From Goniomonas avonlea (lineage: Eukaryota > Cryptophyceae > Goniomonadida > Goniomonadaceae), in the NCBI GenBank assembly GCA_003573635.1, contig QUTJ01031387.1, positions 1 to 11,332 of the forward strand: a stretch of 11,332 bases of DNA, given 5' to 3'. Shown here piece after piece: positions 1 to 7,522 of this stretch. Each line of letters begins with the position of its first letter. Position 1 is the first letter of the stretch. The position numbers and the translations under genes were made by a program. The notes under the pieces are model-generated. The model saw nothing but the letters and a program-made list of their open reading frames with translations. It was not told where the DNA came from and ran no database searches.

Positions 1-67
1 TGCAGCGCTAGTGTGAGACATATATAGATCAGAGGGCTGTAGGCGATCTCTGACATCGATCTTGCAG

Positions 68-514
68 GTCTGCCTGTGGCTGTGGGCGCACGCTCGGTTC
101 CACATCAGCTCGCACCGGAGCGAACGTTACCATGAGCAAATGGACGTGGAATTGCAGACTCGCGTGCCCCAACGAACCAGGGTGACAAACTTGGCACACT
201 TTTGCACGAGCTCCCCGTTTGCTGCGCAACCACTCCACTCGTGCACCGATAGCAGCGACGGCTGCAGCTGCGTTGGCAGTATGAAAACTCGTTTCCGCAT
301 CATGAGTAACGAGTCACAACACAATCGAGACACTGGAGTCTGTGAGCTGCGTCGCTGTGGGCTATCGAAGGAGACAGAGTAACCCGCGGCCTGCAGTCTC
401 TCCTCCTGGACGACGACGACGGCGGCGGCGTGCCTCCGCCTGCCGCTGCTCCTTGGCCCAACTGCACTCACCTGTCCCCCAACCACACCCACAACGTGGT
501 GCGAGCGTTTTCAG
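68..514 (+). CDS. Possible 5' exons of the large coiled-coil gene (weak)
   Basis: Three open stretches look exon-like but are not firmly joined. Positions 68-181 follow a TTGCAG acceptor and end at a GTGACA donor; they read in phase 0 and include HEQMDVELQTRVPQR. Positions 268-305 follow CTGCAG and end before GTAACG, reading LRWQYENSFPHH. A third stretch is open from 347 and ends at 514 with a good CAG|GTCAGG donor; it includes AIEGDRVTRGLQSLLLDDDD and then a Pro/Ala run. Only the last joins cleanly by phase to the next exon at 584 (intron 515-583, 69 nt). No convincing start codon is seen, so the gene may begin left of the window. I do not recognise a domain. These exons are inferred from frame and splice motifs only, and any of them could be wrong. 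Confidence 0.35.
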
Positions 515-583
515 GTCAGGCGCCCCACAGATACGCAGTGTTCATGAAGCCCTATGGCTGCTTACGTTTATTTGTGCCAACAG

Positions 584-1415
584 CGGCAAGACTGTGGGGC
601 AGCAACAGCGCGGCACACAAGGAGCAGAGCCCCGACGAATTTGCTGCGACTGTGAACGAGGTGTTTGCACTCTTGGACCGCACTCGCGTTGGCCGAGTGC
701 GACCTCTGGCGCTCACAGTGCGTTTCATATTTCTCATGGCCGTCACGACATTCTCTCGCCTGCCGCAACACTTGTGACTGTATTGTCCGCCACTCTTGTC
801 TGCGAAGGAGAGGTCCGTGAATCTGCACTCGGCGATAACCATTGCCCTGACAGCATGTTCGCGAGCAACTCGACGTGCGAGAGCAATGGCTGCTCGGCGA
901 GTTGTTCTTTCCTGTGGGCCGTGTCCACGTGCGTCTCCTGGCCCAACCATGCCCCGCCTCGCCTCTCTCTTCCTCACCATTCGCACAACCCCACATTTTT
1001 CACTGTTTTCCAGTTTCATGCCAGATTTAGCGCAGAGACGATGCGTTGTAAACTACTTGCTCGGCCGCCTCGGTGCCTCCGTGACCTTTTCAACAGGAAC
1101 TCTCTCTCCCAGAGTTCCAGCAGCTTTGTGAGCAGCAGCGTGACCTGCCCGGCACGTCGGCCTTGCTGCGGCGCTTGGTATCCCTCGCGCGCAGCATCAA
1201 CGAGGATCAAGCATTTTCCCGCTGGGAAACCCAGGCATGCCATCGATGATGCTTTTCACCTATGCACCACTCAGACGGGTGTCCCTTGCAAATCCGGACA
1301 CTGTCCACTCCATGTCTTCTACTGGACTGAGGCAAGAGAACGGCAGAGAGGCGACCGAAAGAAAGCGGACAATAAGTGATTTACGAAACAGTTGCAGACT
1401 TTGAAGAGTATTTCG
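584..1415 (+). CDS. Middle exons of the large coiled-coil gene
   Basis: Candidate exons are 584-687, 854-920, 1113-1234 and 1392-1415. Phases agree at each junction. The product is strongly helical and charged: EFAATVNEVFALLDRTR, then HVREQLDVREQWLLGELFF, then QFQQLCEQQRDLPGTSALL, then RRLVSLARSINEDQAFSRW. The acceptor at 1101-1112 is a strong pyrimidine tract ending CAG. Two points are weak. The donor after 687 is GTTGGC. The exon ending at 1234 has no nearby GT and would need a GC-AG intron (CAG|GCATGC, 1235-1391). The small 1392-1415 exon has a competing reading in another frame (1398-1423), so this junction is unresolved. The pattern of amphipathic helices recalls helical-bundle or membrane-scaffold domains, but no family was recognised and none is claimed. 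Confidence 0.5.
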
Positions 1416-1434
1416 GTCCGAATGTGCGGGCTGC

Positions 1435-1506
1435 TTGCGATTTACTTGCGAAACACATTCCAGAGTAACTGTTGCGATTTACTTGCGAAACACATTCCAG
1501 AGTAAC
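1435..1506 (+). repeat. 37-bp direct duplication before the 1521 exon
   Basis: Copies start at 1435 and 1472; each contains TTGCGATTTACTTGCG and ends in the donor-like GAGTAAC. In the preferred model both copies are intronic, just before the exon at 1521. In a competing model the first copy is the end of an exon and the second is its copy inside the intron. Confidence 0.9.
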
Positions 1507-1520
1507 ATGTCGTTTTGCAG

Positions 1521-4500
1521 CGTTTGGGTGACTTTGAGAAAGGCGCCTTGGACCGCTTCATCAGCGTGATGCGAGACCGCGGCGAATGGTCATACACGTG
1601 AGTGCAACCTTATGGTCATACACGTGAGTGCAACCTTATGGTCATACACGTGAGTGCAACCTTATGGTCATACACGTGAGTGCAACCTTGGCGTGCAACC
1701 TTACGGTCGTACCCACCTGAGTGCAACCTTATGGCCGTGCAACCTTATGGCCGTGCAACTTTATGGCCGTGCAAGCTTATGTACCCACCTGGGTGCAACC
1801 TTACGAAGGTCTCGTGTGCCAGCGTAGCCGTCTCAACGAGGCTCCTACTTGCCCCAAGTACTCAGGCACATAGGCAGCATTCCTTGAGCGTTTTCGCGTG
1901 CCAGGACTCTCGCGGCGTTGCCACGCTGCCGTCAGCCGACGACAACCCGCAGGCGCAACAGCCAACTGGAGGGCGACGGTGGCGGGTCAAAGGAGTCATA
2001 TTTCCAGGATGGCTGGCGGGGCCCCCAGCGCGGCCACAACACACAGCAAATTGCTGCCCGCAAAGAGGTCCAGAAGGTCAGCCACCAGAGGAGTATTGTT
2101 GTGCTTGTTACCGCGTTTCCTCTTCACAATACCATGTCCAATAGTTTTTCGAAGTGTGGTTGGAGATGATGCGGTCTTGTGACTCCACCCCTCTCCCCCT
2201 GACCTGTTTTCACCCTTCACCCTCAAGTCAGGGATTGTACCTCCCCCCCCCCCCTCATGCCTCCGTCTCACTGACGACTCCCACACTCCTGCGCCCCTCC
2301 TCTGTCACTGACCGCTCTGACACTTCGCCTCAGGTTCTGGAGCGCACGACGGAGCTGTGCCAAACAGTGTTCACAGCCGTGACACGTGACCGCGTCGAGA
2401 CTCCGTCGACCGCTTGTTCTGCCCAGACCCCTCTCCCGTTTTCTGCAGGCAAGACACTGTGGGGCCTCGTGCGCGCTGATGCCAAGCGCATTGGAGCGCA
2501 GCCTCCGGGCCCCGGCCCTGCCGCTGCGGACCGCAGCCTCAGAGGCTCCTCCCCTCTGGGGGGCTCCTCCCCTCTGAGAGGTCAGTGCACACTGTCGGCT
2601 CGCGTCCTCGTATTGCATATGTGAGAGGGGGCGCGTCGTCCTGTCACGAGGATGCGTGGGGGCGAACAAACCCTGAAGGGAGGCAACAACACAACCTGCA
2701 CTCGAGTTGCGGACAGGGACGGGTTTTGGACAGCTGCTCAGGACAGGCCAGGTTCTGAGTGCATACTTGTGTACCAGCCGTAATCAAACCGGAACCAGCC
2801 TAATCAACGATTATGCCACACGTGCCAGTTGATAGATATTTCTCATCAATCGGTTCCGATCCATACCGGCCAACACATACCGGCGCCTGACATATAGACC
2901 AGCGACAGGAGGTAGGCACTAGAATGTCAGACAGCATGCATGTTATCTGACATTCTAACTTGTGCATGTTATCCGACATATTATCTGACCTTCTGCAGGA
3001 CTCGATGCCCCGCCACGGTCTCTGTCGCCGCCAACAGGGTTCGTCACTGTGCCGCAAGTACAGGCGAGCTTGCAGCAGTGTCGCGAACCATCACCAGTGC
3101 CGGCCCTCAACTCTGACTGTGACATCCAGTCCACTTCGCAGGCGTTTCGCCAGGTGCAGCAACCCAATTGTTCACAAACGTACTTCGCTCCTCTTTTGAT
3201 TCTTGCCCCTAAGAATGGGATGGCCAACCACCTCATGGCTAATGTCAACACAAGTCTGTGACCTGCTGGGCCTTGACGGAGTGGGCTTGCACCCTGACGG
3301 AGTGTGCTTGCACCCTGACGGAGTGTGCTTGCACCCTGACGGAGTGTGCTTGCACCCTGACGGAGTGTGCTTGCACCCTGACGGAGTGTCCTACACGCTG
3401 ACGGAGTGTCCTACACGCTGACGGACTGTGCTTGCAGCCTGACGGCATGTCCTTGCAGCTGCGAGGGAAATCACCCCCACCGCCACTCAACGTCTGGGTG
3501 GCTGCCTCTGGTGCGCAGCAACTGCCATCCATCATGACACCCCACTCAGCGATCAGCATTGCTTGCTTTCGCTTGTATTCGCTCTGTCAACATCGTTGCT
3601 GCACTGTCGCTGCCAACCAGAACGCAAAACAATCGGCACACGCATCAAACCACTTGGGCCCGTGAACCTGTCGTGCACATATTACGCACGTGTCACCCTC
3701 CCGGCGGTGCCTCACACCTCGCGTGTCACCCTCCCGGCGGTGCCTCACACCTCGCGTGTCACCCTCCCGGCGGTGCCTCACACCTCGCGTGTCACCCTCC
3801 TGGCGGTGCCTCACACCTCGACCCTCCCGGCGGTGCCTCACACCTCGCGTGTCACCCTCCTGGCGGTGCCTCACACCTCGCGTGCCACTCATCACCCACC
3901 CGTTCCAGGCCGAGCGTCTCCGGACTCCACAGCGGCACAACTGGAGCACAAGGTAGGTTGATTGTTTCATGGGGTCGCGCCGACGAAACCTGGGGCCTCC
4001 GATAACTTCACGCGATAACATCACGCGCAGCTCAAGGCAGCAGAAGACGAAGTGACTCTCGTGTCTCGTCTCCTCACAGACTCCGGCAAGGTGTGCGTGC
4101 AGAAGACGAAGTGACTCTCGTGTCTCGTCTCCTCACAGGATGAAGTGACTCTCGTGTCTCGTCTCCTCACAGACTCCGGCACGGTGTGCGTGCGTGCCTG
4201 CCTGCCTGATGAAATGTCCTTTAGCTGTGCATGCTGCAGGAACCGTCTTGAACTCTGTCCTAGGACCACCAACCAGGGAAGCTTCCCCTCCAGAGCTCTC
4301 ACTTGGATGCCATTTTTCCGCCTCTCGTTGTCTCGCCATCCCTCTCCCGGCCGCGCGCACCAAGAACACTCATACTCGCTACCCACAGAAAGTTCAAGAA
4401 GAGCATGTGCAGCGTGTCCGGGCTGAGACGCGCGCGTGCAAGGCGGAGGAAGAAGCGACCGCGCTGAGGCTGACAGTCGCAGATTTGCAGGTGCGCTGCT

Positions 4501-5811
4501 TCCGCATGCTCAATCAATACTCGTGCAAAATGCGGGCCAACAAGAAAAGGCACGCATCAGTGCATCAGATACTTGGGTTCCGCCATTCCTTCAAGTTTGT
4601 ACTTTTGGCCAAAGTGTCAATCCAGAGCCTTGCGAGGGCCTGCACCTCCCATCCGGAGCTGCGCTCACCCGCGGTGCCTTCAAGCACACCGCCGCGGCCA
4701 TCTCTATCTCTCTCGTCTCCTCCTCAGCACACCTGTGCTTTTCGTGTGCACACCTTGTGAGCCCTGCAACCTTGTGCATACCTTGTGAGCAACCCCCAGG
4801 CTCGCCTTGCAAGACTATCAAGGCCATCAGCCGCGAGCACTGCGGACCTGCCACCACCCTCCCCCCCCTTGTCCTCCCCGCGCGCCACCCGGGTCGCAAC
4901 CGGCGCAGCCAACGCAGCTGGTCAAGGTCCTCGGCACCCACCTCCATCACCAACGCCCGACGAGGGGTGCGCCACGGCGTCTCTTACAGACAGTTTGAGG
5001 CTTTTGAATTTGAGACAAGCGTGTGTGTGTGAGAGAGAGAGACAGAGATGCAGATTCGACACACGCGCTTGATCATGCCTCCGGCTTTACTTGAGGTGAC
5101 TGAGAGACGCGCAGGCACACCGAAGTACCCGTGTCGCCTCTTGCGGCGCCACCTGCTCAGGATGAGACGACAGTCTTTCTCAAGTCGCCGACACGACGCT
5201 CGTCCATGGCACGAGCGGCCCTGCAGCATCAGCACGACAGTGTTCGCAGTTCAGCTGCAGTGCCGCACGCAGCCGACGTGACAGCCGGTCCACACCCGCC
5301 TGCCTTGCCGCCACCACCACCAGCCGCAGTGGCACCAACATCACCGCAGCCCCAGCTCCAAGCACCCTGGGCCCCATCTCCGACCCAGCAACAACCAGGA
5401 CCGTCGCTGCAGCCGCAACCCTCGTCGCCGGGCCGGCCGTCGCCTCTTGCACGAATTCTCGGCAGCGTCTCACCCAGGCGCCCCCCTGCCCGTCTGCCTC
5501 CTGATTCGCCACTTGGCCCGCCTCCGCAACCCTGTGATTCAGCTCCAGAGTATCAACGACTTCTGCCGAGCCGCGACGAGGAGGACGACAGTGTGGTCGC
5601 GGACCTCGTGCCTGGCCCTAGGGGCGCTGAAGATTTTGAGGAGGCGCGTGCGGAAGAGCGAGGTTGGGGCTGGGAGGCCCGGGGGGGCCAGGACGGCGAC
5701 AAGAGCGTGCCCTCTCCTCTGTGCCCGCACTCTGACGCCTCGAATGACCTTGACTCTCTGCTGTTTCATCTGAGGCTGCCGAGGGGGGAGGAGAGAGACC
5801 CCAAACTCTGA
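1521..5811 (+). CDS. Large coiled-coil, proline-rich protein of unknown function (3' eleven exons)
   Basis: Exons: 1521-1597, 1905-2076, 2334-2385, 2449-2580, 2999-3153, 3459-3510, 3909-3952, 4031-4090, 4389-4490, 4800-5024, 5161-5811. Together they are 1722 nt, exactly 574 codons including TGA, with phases matching at all ten junctions. The order is: a helical region (RLGDFEKGALDRF; then ARKEVQKVLERTTELCQTVF across a junction; then TLWGLVRADAKRIG); a Pro/Ser linker; a coiled coil running through four exons (AAQLEHKLKAAEDEVTLVS, EEHVQRVRAETRACKAEEE, LRLTVADLQARLARLSR); a Pro-rich stretch; and a 216-residue tail rich in Pro then Asp/Glu. The tail holds EYQRLL at 5548-5565, which fits the [DE]xxxL[LI] sorting consensus, and later DLDSLL. 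Heptads that continue across exon borders support the splicing. No family is recognised. A scaffold or trafficking role is only a guess. Exon borders carry repeats, described separately. Confidence 0.72.
1586..1804 (+). repeat. 26-bp tandem repeat carrying a 5' splice site, with degenerate 16-bp derivatives
   Basis: Four perfect 26-bp copies start at 1586, 1612, 1638 and 1664. Each contains the exon end TCATACAC followed by GTGAGTGCAACC. The first GTGAGT (1598) is the phase-correct donor of the exon 1521-1597; the next three (1624, 1650, 1676) are identical. From 1690 to 1804 shorter derivatives follow, such as ATGGCCGTGCAACCTT. The array fills the first part of the 307-nt intron 1598-1904. 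Confidence 0.95.
2233..2254 (+). repeat. Homopolymer C tract in the intron 2077-2333
   Basis: An uninterrupted run of about 12 C lies in a pyrimidine-rich stretch of the 257-nt intron 2077-2333. It may simply be part of a long polypyrimidine region before the acceptor at 2333. The rest of this intron shows no recognisable feature. Confidence 0.8.
2581..2998 (+). other. 418-nt intron with an inverted repeat and short direct repeats
   Basis: The intron runs from an AG|GTCAGT donor to a TTCTGCAG acceptor and joins phase 1 to a two-base exon lead. Inside it, 2920-2931 and 2946-2957 form a perfect 12-bp inverted repeat (TAGAATGTCAGA and its complement) with a 14-nt loop containing GCATGC. Next to it, the element TGCATGTTATCTGACA recurs in diverged form up to 2992. 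No coding frame of note is seen in the rest. Confidence 0.7.
3274..3458 (+). repeat. 21-bp minisatellite running into a 3' splice site
   Basis: Nine units begin with TGACGG at 3274, 3295, 3316, 3337, 3358, 3379, 3399, 3419 and 3440. The spacing is 21 bp except for two 20-bp steps. The typical unit is TGACGGAGTGTGCTTGCACC. In the last two units CTTGCAC has become CTTGCAG. The final unit ends exactly at the acceptor of the exon 3459-3510. The repeat lies in the 305-nt intron 3154-3458 and reads open as a seven-residue repeat in some frames, which I take as a by-product of its period. Confidence 0.95.
3691..3882 (+). repeat. 33-bp minisatellite in the intron 3511-3908
   Basis: Units start at 3691, 3724, 3757, 3790 and 3850, with a shortened 27-bp copy between the last two. 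The unit includes CACCCTCCCGGCGGTGCCTC, with C/T variation at one site. Because 33 and 27 are multiples of three, all units keep the same frame and open reading results on both strands. The surrounding 398-nt intron has a GTGCGC donor and a TTCCAG acceptor that join phase 1 correctly. Confidence 0.95.
4040..4195 (+). repeat. Tandem duplication of an exon with its flanking splice sites
   Basis: The exon 4031-4090 (reading LKAAEDEVTLVSRLLTDSGK) and its GTGTGCGTG donor are repeated. Copy 2 starts 59 bp downstream at 4099 and breaks off after CTCCTCACAG at 4138. Copy 3 starts at 4139 and includes a GTGTGCG donor after 4183. Copy 3 is bounded by CTCCTCACAG and GTGTGC and is 45 nt with no stop, so it could splice in as an additional 15-codon exon without changing frame. 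The rest of the intron, to 4388, shows nothing else. Confidence 0.9.
4491..4799 (+). other. 309-nt intron of the coiled-coil gene
   Basis: The donor is GTGCGC and the acceptor is AACCCCCAG. It joins two phase-0 exons whose heptads continue across the border (VADLQ then ARLARL). There is a CT-rich stretch around 4700-4730 and a short repeat of CCTTGTGAGC near 4750 and 4780. No other feature is visible. Confidence 0.6.
5020..5048 (+). repeat. GT/GA microsatellite at a 5' splice site
   Basis: A run of about five GT units followed by GA units covers the proposed donor of the exon 4800-5024. The phase-0 donor is GTGTGTGAG at 5025. Because the run offers several GT positions, the exact splice point is uncertain. 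Confidence 0.7.
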
Positions 5812-5835
5812 CTTCAGACCCCAAACTCTGACTTC
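5796..5835 (+). repeat. 20-bp direct duplication spanning the stop codon
   Basis: AGACCCCAAACTCTGACTTC occurs twice in a row, at 5796 and 5816. The stop codon TGA of the coiled-coil gene (5809-5811) lies in the first copy and its duplicate in the second. Confidence 0.95.
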
Positions 5836-6068
5836 CTGGGGTGTCGGAGGGTGTTCAAAAGCTCGCCACCCGCGCTGAGAACGCCATGCAACCACTTTGC
5901 ATCCACAAACCTGAAAACCGGCATATTGTAGCCTCACGGTCGGATTAGGTCTGAACTGGATCAAGTGCCAACGCAACCCCTTTCATTGCAGACGGTGGTG
6001 TCCACCAAAATGCAACAAAATTTCGTTCCAAACGGTTAGGAAACAGCGGGCTGTCATGCAAGCCACTG
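5812..6068. other. Convergent intergenic region
   Basis: This 257-bp stretch separates the stop codons of the plus-strand coiled-coil gene and the minus-strand dehydrogenase. It should hold both 3' untranslated ends. Apart from the 20-bp duplication at its left side I see no feature in it. Confidence 0.7.
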
Positions 6069-7508
6069 TCACGTAAGTTTCAAGTCCAAACGCGTTCGCT
6101 CCATTCCCTCTGCAAGTCCAACCCGCGGCACAAAACCCAGTCTCTTGATCTTCGCGGTGCTGCCATGCACAGAACCGTCAACAGCGAGAAAGAAAGAAGA
6201 AAGTGTGTGTGTGTGTGCGAGAGAATGTCACAAGGCCTGGTGTGGCAGGTGCAACACGGAGCGAAGAAACTAAAATGCGCCTGAGTGCTTGCGCAGTGCG
6301 AATTGACTTCACGGACCTGACTGTGTGTGGCCGGGTCCAAAATTTGATTGTCTCCTTGGTCGGTGGTTCGGTCTTGCCATCAACCATCCACCTGATCACG
6401 AGTCCAAAAAAAACAAAAAACGCTTGCAGCAAAAGTCCAGGAACTGCCCATATCAGTCCGGTCCCGCCCGTTGCGACATCTAACAGTTTAAAGTATTCAC
6501 CCCAGGTTGTCTCCGCCTGTACACATATGAGTTTGCGGCCAAGGCAACAGGCATGTCTCCCAAACCGGTTGAGATCTGGTGCTATCGTTCGCGAGACACT
6601 TACCCCATCAGTGACGTTAAACGCTTCTCGATCAGTCGCGACTGAGTTCTGCTTCTTCAACACCAGCACCGCCGCATCCACAAGATTATCCACATAGACA
6701 TGATTACACACGCCGAAGCGCCCCCATCGGGTTGGGACCACAAAACGAGATCCTGCAAGCGCCTTCCGAAGTTGCAGGGGTCGCAGGACCCAGGGGACAC
6801 TGGCTGCGGAGTACACATCCCTGGGTGCTTGTGAATGGTGACTCGACCTTACGTCACCTACCCGGGCCGAAGAATAATGACCCTCGTAGACGAGTGTCGT
6901 GTCACACTGAGCACTGCTTCCTCCGCCTCAATCATGGTTTGGCACAACGCGTTGCTTTCACCACGCAGGGGCCCGGTTTCGGGCACTTGAGACGGGTAAT
7001 CGAATCCGTAAACGAGGACAGATGAGAAGAGCACAAAGGTTTGGGCGTGTGCCTCAACAGCTGCCTCGGCGAGCGTCTGCGCCCCACCCACATTCACACG
7101 ACGAATTTGGTCGAGATCGCCATGATCTTTGATAATCGCAGCTGTATGGATCACCACCTGCGCGCCTGCGACCAATTTCGCAGCATACTCGCTAAAACAT
7201 CAGATCAGACAGCACCGACGGGAAACAACAGCAACGTCGTCACCTGTTGGTGACGTCTCCACGGACAGTAGCACCACCTGCCTTGCGTACTTGAATCAAA
7301 CCTGGCTCTGCAATGTCGAGCACCCGAAGCTTTGAACCATAAGACAAGAATCGCTTCGCCAGCTCGAGACCAATACAGCCAGCGCCTGTTGGCAACGTAA
7401 CCAAACTGCTCAAGGGAAACAAGCCTGCAACACACCGGAAATTGCAACAATTTTTCCCGAAAACTCATGAAACTCCTCTCGGATCCTCTTCGGGTTCGAG
7501 AGGTTCAT
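6069..7508 (-). CDS. Extended SDR, 3-beta-HSD/epimerase family, likely lacking catalytic Tyr and Lys
   Basis: Exons on the minus strand: 7508-7436, 7385-7244, 7191-6862, 6820-6604, 6516-6317, 6159-6069. They sum to 1053 nt, giving 350 aa ending in TGA, with matching phases and GT-AG introns of 50, 52, 41, 87 and 157 nt. Visible order: a Rossmann loop GAGCIG (residues 25-30) after KIVAIS; VLDI at the end of beta-2; VIHTAA and RRVNVGG; FSSVLVYG (128-129 are the Ser pair); LRPGDVY; NHVYVDNLVDAAVLVL; FNVTDG then TWGEYF; a hydrophobic segment at about 275-295; KFWTRPHT; and LGFVPRVGLAEGM near the end. Such proteins are NAD(P)-dependent, acting on sterols or nucleotide sugars. Where the family has NPYxxTK, this reads NALCQTM (152-158), so Tyr and Lys are Leu and Met. 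The hydrophobic stretch suggests membrane attachment. An in-frame TGA lies just before the chosen ATG. Confidence 0.9.
6186..6221 (-). repeat. CA and CTTT microsatellites inside the last intron of the dehydrogenase
   Basis: On the gene strand a short CA run is followed by TTTCTTCTTTCTTTCTC, about 26 nt before the acceptor GCATGGCAG (6160). These low-complexity runs make this the longest intron of the gene (157 nt) and probably serve as its pyrimidine tract. Confidence 0.8.
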
Positions 7509-7522
7509 TCAAAGGTTCATTC
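7501..7522 (-). repeat. 12-bp duplication that copies the start codon context
   Basis: On the minus strand GAATGAACCT occurs twice, 12 nt apart. The downstream copy holds the start ATG at 7508. The upstream copy gives ATG AAC CTT TGA (7520-7509), so a stop codon directly abuts the start codon in the same frame. Confidence 0.9.

Noticed and set aside
1398-1506. An open stretch reading DFEEYFGPNVRAACDLLAKH as an exon.
   Set aside because: Its only good donor (GTAAC) gives a phase that does not fit the exon at 1521; a part of it (to 1423) could still be exon, so it is kept only as an alternative.
1521-2580. Similarity of TLWGLVRADAKRIG and FEKGALDRFISVM to parts of RUN domains.
   Set aside because: The two segments occur in the opposite order to that in RUN domains and the resemblance is short.
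3264-3458. A CRISPR-like array of regular short repeats.
   Set aside because: The units are contiguous with no spacers, in a eukaryotic intron; it is a minisatellite.
3559-4005. A 148-codon open frame with an 11-residue repeat.
   Set aside because: The openness comes from a 33-bp repeat; several frames on both strands are open at once, and the flanking exons join in phase around it as an intron.
6178-6316. Direct read-through of dehydrogenase exon 5 to the TGA at 6178.
   Set aside because: It gives a His-Thr repeat from a CA run; the family C-terminus LGFVPRVGLAEG lies in a later exon (6159-6069) that joins in phase through a GT-AG intron.
7386-7468. ATG at 7468 as the dehydrogenase start.
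   Set aside because: Its frame needs an intron of under 30 nt to reach the Rossmann loop; the ATG at 7508 reads KIVAISGAGCIG through a normal 50-nt intron.
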